In this document: positions 55,692 to 64,000 of the stretch, piece after piece
How the letters are laid out: each line of letters begins with the position of its first letter
Numbering within the stretch: position 1 is the stretch's first letter
Assembly: GCF_000566685.1 (NCBI RefSeq)
Contig: NZ_AZQN01000001.1
Span: 682,001-746,000, forward strand
DNA length: 64,000 nt
Source: Dyadobacter tibetensis Y620-1
GTDB lineage: Bacteria; Bacteroidota; Bacteroidia; Cytophagales; Spirosomataceae
Direction: 5' to 3'
Program-made: the position numbers and the translations under genes
Notes under the pieces: model-generated
What the model saw: the letters and a program-made list of their open reading frames with translations, nothing else
What the model was told of the DNA's origin: nothing
The model's database searches: none

Positions 55692-55722
55692 TTTATTCTC
55701 CTTTCCACTTAATCCGCTTTTC

Positions 55723-56358
55723 ATGAAAAATGAGGCTATTAAAAATTTGCTCTTCGATCTGGGTGATGTTATTATTAATATTGACGTTCCCATTGCCTTC
55801 AACGCATTTGCAGAGCTAAGTGGAAGAGATATAAATGATATATATAGACTCGTTAAGCATCATGACCTGTTTCCCCGATTCGAGACAGGTCAGCTTACCG
55901 AACCAGAATTCCGGCATATGGTTCGGACTATTCTGGAAAAATCCGACTGGGAGGACCATCATATAGATACCGCCTGGAATAGCCTTCTGCTCGATCTTCC
56001 TATAGAACGTATCGAACTCCTGAAAAAGTTAGCACCCCGCTATCGTTTATTTTTGCTGAGCAATACCAGCTCTATACATATTTCTCAGATCAATAAAATT
56101 TTAAGGGAAACCGCTGGAGTCAGCACATTGGAAGATTTATTTGAGAAGGTATTCCTTTCTTATGAAATGGGTCTGATGAAGCCCGATCCGCAAATCTATT
56201 ATAGTGTCCTGAATCAGGCACAAATAAAAGCAGAAGAAACGCTTTTTCTGGACGATAATGCGAAAAATATCGCTGCCGCTTCCGAAATAGGCATTCATAC
56301 CATACATGTTCAAAAACCCGTAACGATCCTAGAATACCTTCAAGACTATGCCGTCTAA
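55723..56358 (+). CDS. HAD-family phosphatase
   Basis: 211 residues. Nucleophile Asp12 in FDLGDV, motif II LLSNTS, motif III lysine in MGLMKPDP and motif IV FLDDN. The helical cap places it in subfamily IA (YihX-like glucose-1-phosphatase group by appearance). Substrate unknown. Its end overlaps the protease gene start by 11 bp. Confidence 0.88.
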   Translation: MKNEAIKNLLFDLGDVIINIDVPIAFNAFAELSGRDINDIYRLVKHHDLFPRFETGQLTEPEFRHMVRTILEKSDWEDHHIDTAWNSLLLDLPIERIELLKKLAPRYRLFLLSNTSSIHISQINKILRETAGVSTLEDLFEKVFLSYEMGLMKPDPQIYYSVLNQAQIKAEETLFLDDNAKNIAAASEIGIHTIHVQKPVTILEYLQDYAV

Positions 56359-57544
56359 CTCCCGAACCTATTTAATACAGGGTCTCTTATTCTTTCTTAC
56401 CATTATTACTACCACCATGGCTGGAGCCGAATGGATGTATGGTAATATCTTCTCTTTCGTCTATGAAGGTTTCGCCTTCTTGTCGGGTAATAATGGAGAA
56501 GAAATAAGTCAGGCGACATCCAAGGCCATGGGATGGAAAGAATTCTGGGCCGGTTTCCATTTTTCTATCCCATTTCTTCTTATTCTTACCGTTCATGAAT
56601 TTGGTCATTACTTTGTAGCCAAAGCTCATAAAGTAAAAGTCACCTTGCCTTACTATATCCCTTTATGGTTCGGAATAACCCAAAGCATAGGAACGATGGG
56701 AGCATTTATCCGAATTACCTCAGTGGTTCGCTCCCGATTAAAATTCTTTGACATCGGAATTGCTGGCCCTCTGGCAGGATTTATTGTGGCACTGGCGGTA
56801 CTTTGGTATGGTTTCACCCATCTGCCACCTGTGGAGTATATTTTTACTATTCATCCCGAATACACTCGTTTTGGAATGAATTACCATCAATTTGCCTATG
56901 AAAATGCTGCTGGGAACCTGGCGCTGGGGGATAATATTTTGTTTTGGTTTTTTAAAACTTACGTGGCTGACCCTAATCTGCTACCGCACGATTTTGAAAT
57001 AATCCATTACCCCTATTTATTCGCGGGCTATCTCGCTCTGTTTTTCACTTCGCTGAACCTGATCCCCATAGGTCAGCTGGATGGCGGACATATTCTTTAT
57101 GGAATGATTGGGAAAAAGAAATTTGATATTGTAGCCCCCTCCCTGTATGTGATTTTTGCCTTTTACGGCGGACTGGGCTTCTTCCGGGTAGATTCTTTTG
57201 CTGTGGGTAACGATCAGATATTTTATGAGCAGCTATTTTATCTTTTCCTTTACTGCTACTTCCTTTATATATGCTTCAAAGGCATGTGTGATCAGCCTTC
57301 AACAGCGGTCATGTTGAGCCTGCTAGTGGTCGTGGCTCAATTAGGCACCACTTACCTCTTCCCTCAGGTAGAGGGCTATTCTGGCTTCTTACCATTTATC
57401 TTTCTATTGGGTCGATTCCTGGGCGTTAAACATCCCGAAACTCCTGAGAATGAACCTCTGAATAAGACCCGTATGGTTTTAGGAATAATCGCCCTGATCG
57501 TGTTCGTCATATCATTTAGTCCTAAACCATTCATTGTCCTCTAA
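56348..57544 (+). CDS. Site-2 protease family (M50) membrane metallopeptidase
   Basis: 398-residue polytopic protein with the zinc site HEFGHYF and the second motif LIPIGQLDGGH. About 8 membrane helices. Family members cut signal proteins within membranes (regulated intramembrane proteolysis), but this shorter type without PDZ domain has an unknown target. Overlaps the HAD gene by 11 bp. Confidence 0.87.
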   Translation: MPSNSRTYLIQGLLFFLTIITTTMAGAEWMYGNIFSFVYEGFAFLSGNNGEEISQATSKAMGWKEFWAGFHFSIPFLLILTVHEFGHYFVAKAHKVKVTLPYYIPLWFGITQSIGTMGAFIRITSVVRSRLKFFDIGIAGPLAGFIVALAVLWYGFTHLPPVEYIFTIHPEYTRFGMNYHQFAYENAAGNLALGDNILFWFFKTYVADPNLLPHDFEIIHYPYLFAGYLALFFTSLNLIPIGQLDGGHILYGMIGKKKFDIVAPSLYVIFAFYGGLGFFRVDSFAVGNDQIFYEQLFYLFLYCYFLYICFKGMCDQPSTAVMLSLLVVVAQLGTTYLFPQVEGYSGFLPFIFLLGRFLGVKHPETPENEPLNKTRMVLGIIALIVFVISFSPKPFIVL

Positions 57545-57546
57545 AT

Positions 57547-58113
57547 TTGTCAAATTCTGTAACCGCTTCCCTCATTGCTAAAACGTTTGCCTGGATGGGA
57601 TGGAGAATCCAAGGCCCCCGGCCCCTTCATCTGAAAAAGGCAATCTGGGTAGTTGCGCCACACACCTCTAACTTCGACTTTTTCGTTGGGCTTGGTATTC
57701 GCGCGACATTAAGGATGGAAATCGGTTTTTTAGCAAAAAAAGAATTATTTAAATGGTACTCAGGCTGGTACTTCCGATGGATGGGAGGCTATCCGGTAGA
57801 AAGAAAAAAAACGACCAATCTGGTAGATGCTGTTGTCGAACTAATAAATTCACATCACCGAATCCACATATCTCTTGCTCCGGAAGGTACTCGAGATAAT
57901 GTAAGAAAGCTCAAAACGGGCTTCTATTATATGGCTCTTGGGGCAGGCATCCCGCTGATACTCGTTTCCTTTAGCCATAGCAGGAAAAGGGTGGTATTAA
58001 GCCCTCCTTTTTATCCCTCCGGAGATGTAAATTATGATATGAAGCGGATTCATGCTTTTTTTAAGCTTCATGGGGACGTACAGAAGGACTGGGTTTTAAC
58101 ATCCTTCTTTTAA
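57547..58113 (+). CDS. PlsC-like acyltransferase
   Basis: 188 residues. Glycerophospholipid acyltransferase fold with APHTSNFD (HxxxxD motif), the ELFKWYSGWYFRWMGGYPVER region and LAPEGTR, the second conserved block. Starts at TTG 57547 directly after the protease stop; the next ATG is 17 codons in, inside the first conserved helix. Probably translated by coupling. Confidence 0.82.
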   Translation: MSNSVTASLIAKTFAWMGWRIQGPRPLHLKKAIWVVAPHTSNFDFFVGLGIRATLRMEIGFLAKKELFKWYSGWYFRWMGGYPVERKKTTNLVDAVVELINSHHRIHISLAPEGTRDNVRKLKTGFYYMALGAGIPLILVSFSHSRKRVVLSPPFYPSGDVNYDMKRIHAFFKLHGDVQKDWVLTSFF

Positions 58114-58134
58114 TTTTGCTGTAGATCTTATTGC

Positions 58135-59397
58135 CTAGGTCTTCAGTTTCTTCTTTTTTGCAGCAGGGAATAATACATTATTCAGTATTAAACGGTACCC
58201 TGCCGAATTAGGGTGCAGGTTCAGATCCGTAGGCTCCTCTCCTACCCGGTGTTGGTAATCTTCAGGGTCATGTCCCCCATAAAAGGTAAAAAATCCTTTG
58301 CCGTACGTACTGTGAATATACCTGGCCTCATCGGCAGTTTTATTTTCTGCCAACACCACTACCTCAGGCTTAACAAATCTGTTTTTAAAGGCGGTTGTTT
58401 GCCCAAGAAATCCTTTAATAATCGTCTGATGATTTTGGGTTAACATACTAGGCACAGGATCCCATTTGGCGGAGAACTGAAATAGACTAAAAAAATCATT
58501 ATTTTCAGATAGGCCCCTTTCATCGGGTTGATTGTCGATGTCCGAAAACTCAATTTCATAAGGATAGGGAATGGTTTTGAAATCACGGAATGCAAAGGTT
58601 TTTGAAAAATCCAGCATGCTATTCGCAGCAGGATCGGCAGGAGTTCCATCATACATACTCTCCACAATATCTAGTCCATCGGCTGCTAAGGCGACATCAA
58701 AGGTGTCGGTGGCATTGCACATAGCAAACATATATCCCCCCCCAGCAACGAAATCCGCAATTTTCTTGGCTACAGCCAACTTCATCTGAGGAACATGGTC
58801 AAAATGATACTTAGATGCGGTCTGCTCTGCAGCATTCTTCTGTTCCCGGTACCAGGGATAATCCTTGTATTGAAAAAATTTGCCATACTGACCGGTAAAA
58901 TCCTCGTGATGCAGATGCAGCCAGTCATATTCTGGCAGCTTAGTTTCTAGCACTTCCTGATCGTACACCACGTCATAGGGAATTTCCGCGTAGGTAAGCA
59001 CCAAAGTTACAGCATCGTCCCAGGGCAGTTTGGACTTCGGTGAGTACACCGCAATTCTAGGGGCCTTCTGTAGCTTAACTGCATCCATATTAACATCTGG
59101 TGCCCCTATTGCATTTAAAATCTCCGCCCCTTCTCCCTCCGATATCACTTCAAAACTTACCCCTCTGATAGTCATTTCCGTAGCAAAGCGTTGATTATAT
59201 GGCATCATAAAACTTCCTCCCCTATAGTTCAACAGCCAGTCAATTTCTTGCTCATAAGTCTTCAAGATCCAAAAGGAAATTCCATAGGCTTTAAGGTGAT
59301 TCTTCTGTGACTCATCCATAGGAATCATGATCCGATTCGCCATAGTATGGGTGGATATACCAAAAAATATGATAAGCGGAATAAAGAAGCGTTTCAT
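58135..59397 (-). CDS. Secreted ThuA/GATase-like protein of unknown function
   Basis: 420 residues from the ATG at 59397 (MKRFFIPLIIFFGISTHTMA signal peptide); the longer frame adds 24 residues without function. Near-identical Bacteroidota proteins are sometimes labelled asparagine synthetase B in databases, but there is no N-terminal Cys nucleophile and no PP-loop, so that name is not supported. Recognisable parts are IMIPMDESQKNHLKAYG and the GKGFFTFYGGHDPED stretch. Function unknown. Confidence 0.72.
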   Translation of the reverse strand: MKRFFIPLIIFFGISTHTMANRIMIPMDESQKNHLKAYGISFWILKTYEQEIDWLLNYRGGSFMMPYNQRFATEMTIRGVSFEVISEGEGAEILNAIGAPDVNMDAVKLQKAPRIAVYSPKSKLPWDDAVTLVLTYAEIPYDVVYDQEVLETKLPEYDWLHLHHEDFTGQYGKFFQYKDYPWYREQKNAAEQTASKYHFDHVPQMKLAVAKKIADFVAGGGYMFAMCNATDTFDVALAADGLDIVESMYDGTPADPAANSMLDFSKTFAFRDFKTIPYPYEIEFSDIDNQPDERGLSENNDFFSLFQFSAKWDPVPSMLTQNHQTIIKGFLGQTTAFKNRFVKPEVVVLAENKTADEARYIHSTYGKGFFTFYGGHDPEDYQHRVGEEPTDLNLHPNSAGYRLILNNVLFPAAKKKKLKT

Positions 59398-59693
59398 CGG
59401 TTTGAATCTTTCAGGTATCATGTGCAGCTTTACAAAAGTAAAATAATGGATCGGACAAGGACTTGTCAAATGATATATTTTGGCGAAAAAAAAGACAACA
59501 TACGTCGCTATCTCCTTCGGGCTTGCCCATTTTAGAACGTAATATGGTTATTATTGGTGCATCAGGCAAATGGTTTTGGCAACGAAATTGAAATTATGCC
59601 AAACTGCCTGTAAATGACAAGCATTAATTAATCTAAATGAAGGAAGCCAATACGACAGTTTGCCTTTCTTTTGATAACGACAATTCAAACAAA

Positions 59694-60938
59694 ATGCGTC
59701 TAAGAGAAAACGTAGAAGAAGGACTGAGGTCCATACAATCCAATTTATTGCGTACCATTCTGACCGCATTGATCATAGCCATAGGCATAACATCACTCGT
59801 GGGAATTTTGACGGCAATAGATGGAATCAAAAGTTCAGTGGACAGTAGTTTCGCCGATCTGGGAGCCAACACCTTCACCGTTCAGAACTATATAACCAAT
59901 CGGGGACGCTCTGGGGGGCGACGGGAAAAATCCTTTCCCCCAATTTCCTATAGGGAATCCGTTCAGTTTGCCAATATTTTTCGGGAGAATTTCAAGGCAA
60001 CTGTCGCCCTGTCTTCAAATATCGGAGGGGCTGTACAAGCCAATTATGGATCCGTCAAAACCAATCCAAACAGTAACGTCATCGGAGGAGATGATCTTTA
60101 TCTGACCATCAACGGGTACAAAATTGACTTTGGAAGAAATATCAATCGTAACGATATGGAAAATGCCCTTAATGTAACCGTTTTGGGTCAGGAAATAGCA
60201 CGTAAACTTTTTGGAAAGCTTAACCCAATTAATAAATCCATCACCTTTATGGGCGCCAAATATACCGTCATTGGTGTTTTGGAAAAAAAAGGGTCACTGG
60301 GTGAAAATGGTAATAGTGACCGGATCATTCTTATTCCGCTAAATAACGCCCGGGGGCTGGCCGCGAACAGGGCCCTAACCTATAATATTACCGCCTCGGC
60401 GCCAGATATAGCCGATGGAGCGTATATAGTGGAAGAAGCAAGGGGGTTAATGCGCCGAATCCGGAATGATGAATTGGGTGCTCCCGACTCATTTAGTATC
60501 GAAAGAGCTGATGCTATTGCTAAAGACTTCGAAAACATAACGGGCTACCTTCGTATGGGAGGCTTTGGCATAGGAATAATTACGCTTTTAGGAGCTTCTA
60601 TTGCCCTGATGAATATTATGCTAGTATCGGTTACGGAGAGGACTCGTGAAATAGGAATTCGCAAATCTCTGGGCGCCACCCCCAAGGTGATTCGACTTCA
60701 ATTTTTAATTGAAGCCATAGTAGTCTGTATCATTGGGGGTATTGGAGGCCTATTATTAGGTATATTGGTCGGCAATGTTATTTCTAATAGTATCAGCAGC
60801 GAAAGTAGTTTTGTCATTCCCTGGTTATGGATGGCCATGGGTATCGCCATTTGCGTGGCGGTAGGAGTCCTCTCGGGAATTTATCCCGCCATTAAGGCAT
60901 CTCGTTTAGATCCCATAGAGGCACTACGATACGAGTAA
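59694..60938 (+). CDS. MacB-type ABC transporter permease (FtsX domain)
   Basis: 414 residues from the ATG at 59694 ([21 protein letters not shown]), where the family usually starts. First helix, a large periplasmic MacB-like domain with an FTVQNY stretch, then three C-terminal helices with [41 protein letters not shown] (a long FtsX core, positions about 305-355). No ATPase gene adjacent. May export lipoproteins or peptides, or transmit force; role unknown. Confidence 0.88.
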   Translation: MRLRENVEEGLRSIQSNLLRTILTALIIAIGITSLVGILTAIDGIKSSVDSSFADLGANTFTVQNYITNRGRSGGRREKSFPPISYRESVQFANIFRENFKATVALSSNIGGAVQANYGSVKTNPNSNVIGGDDLYLTINGYKIDFGRNINRNDMENALNVTVLGQEIARKLFGKLNPINKSITFMGAKYTVIGVLEKKGSLGENGNSDRIILIPLNNARGLAANRALTYNITASAPDIADGAYIVEEARGLMRRIRNDELGAPDSFSIERADAIAKDFENITGYLRMGGFGIGIITLLGASIALMNIMLVSVTERTREIGIRKSLGATPKVIRLQFLIEAIVVCIIGGIGGLLLGILVGNVISNSISSESSFVIPWLWMAMGIAICVAVGVLSGIYPAIKASRLDPIEALRYE

Positions 60939-61077
60939 CTAGGAAAGTTAGCTGCCTGTATTTCAAAAAATGTTATCATATTTAGTTGACAGATATTTTT
61001 TCTTGATGATTTCATTTCATTATCAACAGGTTAGAAATATTCGCCTGAATACTCTTTAAATTAATTTTAACAAAAGC

Positions 61078-61107
61078 TTGACAATAATGAATTTCTAATT
61101 ACTTTTG
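61078..61107 (+). promoter_or_regulatory. Bacteroidota-type promoter of the tRNA-Leu gene
   Basis: TTG at 61078-61080 and TACTTTTG at 61100-61107 separated by 19 bp, matching the Bacteroidota -33 TTG / -7 TAnnTTTG consensus. The tRNA starts 23 bp downstream. Confidence 0.85.
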
Positions 61108-61130
61108 CACTCCCAACAACGGGACACAAT

Positions 61131-61212
61131 GCCCAGATGGCGGAATTGGTAGACGCGTTGGTCTCAAACACCAATGAGGTAACTCGTGCCGGTTCGACTC
61201 CGGCTCTGGGTA
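61131..61212 (+). tRNA. tRNA-Leu (CAA anticodon)
   Basis: Cloverleaf readable: acceptor GCCCAGA pairs with TCTGGGT (first pair G-U), anticodon loop CTCAAAC with anticodon CAA, a variable arm as expected for tRNA-Leu, and the T arm GCCGGTTCGACTCCGGC. The CCA end is not encoded. Preceded by a strong promoter and followed by a terminator, so it is a single-gene unit. Confidence 0.93.
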
Positions 61213-61214
61213 CA

Positions 61215-61250
61215 AAAACCCCTGACAATCGTATGATTATCAGGGGTTTT
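61215..61250 (+). terminator. Terminator of the tRNA-Leu gene
   Basis: Stem AAAACCCCTGACAATC / GATTATCAGGGGTTTT with one mismatch and a 4-nt loop, ending in a T run on the plus strand. Starts 2 bp after the tRNA. Confidence 0.88.
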
Positions 61251-62480
61251 GGCTTTTTGGGGTGGCTAATTCTCTTCATACCGGAGAACCCCAAAAGAAT
61301 GTTACTACATAGAAACAAATGAATATCATCCCAAGGAGCCATAAACCTTGGAAAGTTAGCTCCTTAACCATGCCAGTTCCAGTTCAGAAAAATGACCATT
61401 ATAAACTTCAGGCTTTAATGAAAGATCCCGAAGGCCTTGCGTCTGACTACTAATTCCATGTTGGGATTCAACTCCAATATGATGCCACGCATAGAGCCTT
61501 TTAGGTTTGTTTTTAACGACCCGGAATGGGTTATTGAACTTTAATGAAGCATTTCAGCTCGTACAATCCCAATAAGAGTCGCATCAGTTGACTACTAAAT
61601 AAAATTTCTATAAATATATAATCAGTTCCTACGGAGCTGGCTCCTCGTAGTCCTATACTGCTGCTCAATAAGCTCAGTCTATTTCTAAAATATGGAATAG
61701 ATAGCATTCTTTATTGAAAAAAATGATGAATTCTATACAAAATCATCCTAAATCTATATACAGCTTTTTCTATTTTCTTTATAGAACACACGAGTGACTT
61801 ATATGTCTTAGTTTCATAAAATAAAAAAAACGGATTCATGAAATATATAAGATGAATATTTTTATGAAATTCTAATAAAACTACTCAATAATTTCTATTA
61901 CAAACTTTCTCGTGTAGAAGTAAGAGAGACGTAGATACTCTTCAAAAAGTCGTCATATTCCTTTAGACAGTAGCAAAAAAAACCTAGCTATTCTGCATTT
62001 GGATAAAACCAACATACTCTTCCCTACAAGTTACTTTGCTTTACCCCCAAAACAGTTACCTCCCTCATTTTCAGCATATTTAATATATTATATTATCTAA
62101 AATAAAGAAATTTCTGGTATTTTATCATATCGAAGCCTAGCAAAATTTATATGACAAGATATTTAATTATAAAAAAGAAACTTTAAGTATCTAAGTAATC
62201 ATAAATTTTTTAAAGTAAACGAAAACGAAGTTATTCTACTTTTTTTATAATTATACTGTTTGCAACTTATTGATATTTCTTGATATATTGCCGTCATTAC
62301 TGATCAATTATATACTAAGATATTATCAATTTTTCTTATTAATACATCATATGAGATATTATTGATTAGTTAGTTTATTTATTATTTTTATACTAATCAT
62401 TTCTCGCTATTTAATAATAATACATTTACATAATAATACGATTATCAATTGAAATATACACCTATAAACAAAATAAGATC
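61251..62480. other. 1.2-kb AT-rich intergenic region without recognised genes
   Basis: The part from about 61600 to 62480 is very AT-rich compared with the rest of the window. No open frame with family resemblance and no transposase or RNA recognised. It carries the upstream region of the RCC1-like gene. A decayed or recently acquired segment is possible. Confidence 0.55.
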
Positions 62481-64000
62481 ATGAAGTATAAATACTATAA
62501 ACTAACATCCTTCGCATTGATATTAGGGATTGCCCTGAGTGGAACTCGTATCATGGCACAGCAGTGTGGTTTTGGACCGGCATATACTTGCGGAGGTACG
62601 CAGAGATATGAAAACTATGGGTTGAATTCGGATAATATCGCTGCTGAAATTGAGTACGACAATTATATTTCGGCCTTTCATTCCACAAGTGTACGTACGC
62701 CAACAGGAACTTTTAAGGTCTGGGGGGAAAGTATGTCGGCAACAGGTGGGGATTTAGCTTCACCGACGGAAATAAACTCCACCAATTATCCAGGCCTGAC
62801 TGGGCAAATTTTAAAACTGGCGATGGGGGGAAAAAACTGGTACAATGAGGTTCAATCGGTACTTCTCACCACCGACGGTCTTTTCGCTTGGGGTGACCAA
62901 GGGAGAATGCTTCCTAGCGCTCTCACTACTAGTAAAAGTTTCCAAAGAATCTCTGTCCAAGGCAAGGCAGATGGTTTACCGCCTGGTGTCAGTCCTTTGC
63001 AGGTCCGTATGTTATTTGGTACCGGCTTAAACCTCATCTTAACTACCTGTGATGGAAATGTCTGGGTCTTGACTAATGGATATGCAGATATAACAGGAAC
63101 CGGGATTAGTAACTTCTCGAGTTCCACTGGGTCTAACCCACGGGACAAATGGTATAGAGTCACGACAGCGGAACCCGGCAACCCACCGCTAAGCAAAATA
63201 ATTGTGGCTAGAGGCACAGGGACCAACACGGTTATGGCTTTGGATTCTGATGGAAATTTATGGACATGGGGCTACCATACCTTCTTAGGGAATGGTACTT
63301 CAAAAGGGAACGATAAAACCAGAGCAGTAAAAATGCAGTTACCATCGTCCGGTACCATTAAGATGATCGGAATGACGGCCTACTATAATTCATCAACTGG
63401 ATATATGCCGACTTACTATGTATTATATACGGATGGACGGCTATTTTCATTGGGTTCTAACGCTCGTAGACAGCTGGGAAATTGGCCTTCTACTACACCA
63501 GGCTCGAGTACTGTCTCTACTACCTGGATCCAACCTCGATATAATTCAAGCACCGGGCCAGTTATGGACGATATTCATTGGATTTCACCCAATGAACACG
63601 TAACAACCTGGTTTGATCCAGCCGACAATGATTATTATTACTCCTATGCGGCCATTAATGTTCTATCAAAAGCAGGCCTGTTATATAATTGGGGAGATAA
63701 CGATGGTGGTATGTTGGGACGGGTACCAAAGGAAGGATATTTAGATCCTGGACAACCTCAACCATCGGCCAATGGAATCTATACACCTACTACAGATAAG
63801 GTGGTCGCTGTCGAGACAGGGGGACATACGACCATGATGCTGAAACAATGTATGAATACCTATGGCTATACTGGTCACCGTGTAGGCGGTAGTATGGGTG
63901 ACGGCGGATCTCTACCGGAAGGGTGGGAAAACATTTTCACCTTTAACACCGCAGGGTTTGAAGTATGCGGTGCCAACACAGATATAAGCCTGACTCCAAG
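62481..64000 (+). CDS. Secreted RCC1-repeat protein (3' end outside window)
   Basis: Frame open from the ATG at 62481 to the right edge (over 506 residues), so incomplete. A signal peptide (MKYKYYKLTSFALILGIAL to IMA, cleavage before QQ) is clear. At least five RCC1-like blade motifs appear at about residues 132, 191, 257, 318 and 398 (for example DGLFAWGDQG, DGNLWTWGYH, DGRLFSLGSN, AGLLYNWGDNDGG), each aligned with the Gly-Trp-Gly-type blade strand, separated by about 60-80 residues. This predicts a beta-propeller in a surface-exposed or adhesin-like protein. A large C-terminal part with a sorting domain is likely outside the window; inference. Confidence 0.82.
   Translation, partial: MKYKYYKLTSFALILGIALSGTRIMAQQCGFGPAYTCGGTQRYENYGLNSDNIAAEIEYDNYISAFHSTSVRTPTGTFKVWGESMSATGGDLASPTEINSTNYPGLTGQILKLAMGGKNWYNEVQSVLLTTDGLFAWGDQGRMLPSALTTSKSFQRISVQGKADGLPPGVSPLQVRMLFGTGLNLILTTCDGNVWVLTNGYADITGTGISNFSSSTGSNPRDKWYRVTTAEPGNPPLSKIIVARGTGTNTVMALDSDGNLWTWGYHTFLGNGTSKGNDKTRAVKMQLPSSGTIKMIGMTAYYNSSTGYMPTYYVLYTDGRLFSLGSNARRQLGNWPSTTPGSSTVSTTWIQPRYNSSTGPVMDDIHWISPNEHVTTWFDPADNDYYYSYAAINVLSKAGLLYNWGDNDGGMLGRVPKEGYLDPGQPQPSANGIYTPTTDKVVAVETGGHTTMMLKQCMNTYGYTGHRVGGSMGDGGSLPEGWENIFTFNTAGFEVCGANTDISLTP

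Noticed and set aside
58135..59397. Database-style name asparagine synthetase B
   Set aside because: No N-terminal cysteine nucleophile and no PP-loop are present; the protein has a signal peptide and a ThuA-like part.
62845..63229. Short ORFs on both strands within the RCC1-like gene
   Set aside because: They overlap the long plus-strand frame that begins at 62481 with a signal peptide and shows RCC1 blades; they are shadow frames.
1..64000. CRISPR array, prophage, insertion sequence or toxin-antitoxin system
   Set aside because: No direct-repeat array, transposase, integrase, capsid or recognised toxin-antitoxin pair was seen on either strand.

Overview
The window looks like chromosomal DNA from a Bacteroidota bacterium of the Cytophagales type (Spirosomataceae/Dyadobacter-like). 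This rests on gene content: an Oar-like TonB receptor with a carboxypeptidase-regulatory domain, DUF983, a ThuA-domain lipoprotein, a GMC oxidoreductase paired with a gluconate-2-dehydrogenase subunit-3 protein, and MutS2. It also rests on a textbook Bacteroidota promoter (TTG, 19 nt, TACTTTTG) in front of the tRNA gene. The genus is an inference. I see no phage, insertion sequence, integrase or CRISPR array.

Layout. 1-2915: an SNF2 helicase whose frame runs off the left edge. 3075-9480: a tight six-gene operon with DUF427, an FAD disulfide reductase, an ABC ATPase, an ABC permease fused to a substrate-binding protein, egtB and egtD. It joins ergothioneine synthesis to an osmoprotectant/ergothioneine-class importer. 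The two lobes of the fused binding protein are in swapped order, which makes it a circular permutant; this is the most striking thing in the window. 9531-17571: secreted and accessory enzymes (ThuA lipoprotein, esterase, DUF1569, sulfurtransferase, DinB, YceI) and an overlapping pair of an NRDE/TANGO2 protein and an ATP-grasp ligase.

17858-30604: an exopolysaccharide/capsule locus. It holds glycosyltransferases of families 1, 2 and 11, a flippase, an O-antigen-ligase/polymerase-like protein, a Wzz/Wzc-like protein, a half-length TolC-like protein, a priming sugar transferase with a receiver-like N-terminus, and a stand-alone response regulator. A 47-residue membrane protein that ordinary ORF cutoffs miss sits inside it (24750-24893).

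31149-40500: a lipoprotein, DUF983, the GMC oxidoreductase pair, a polyprenyl diphosphate synthase, a patatin-like phospholipase and a large Oar-like TonB receptor. 40866-60938: mostly housekeeping genes (hydrolase, RsmI-like methyltransferase, MBL hydrolase, PssA, PurS, FabH, a degenerate IscA-like protein, an HNH/NUMOD4 protein, MutS2, PBP4, beta-CASP nuclease, AccA, HAD phosphatase, site-2 protease, acyltransferase, MacB-type permease). 61078-61250: a complete tRNA-Leu(CAA) unit with promoter and terminator. 61251-62480: about 1.2 kb of AT-rich DNA with no gene I can recognise. 62481-64000: the start of a secreted RCC1-repeat protein cut by the right edge.

Convergent gene pairs are usually separated by strong inverted repeats that serve as terminators. 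Several CDS starts were moved inward from the longest possible ORF, where an internal ATG sits directly at a signal peptide or at the usual family N-terminus.
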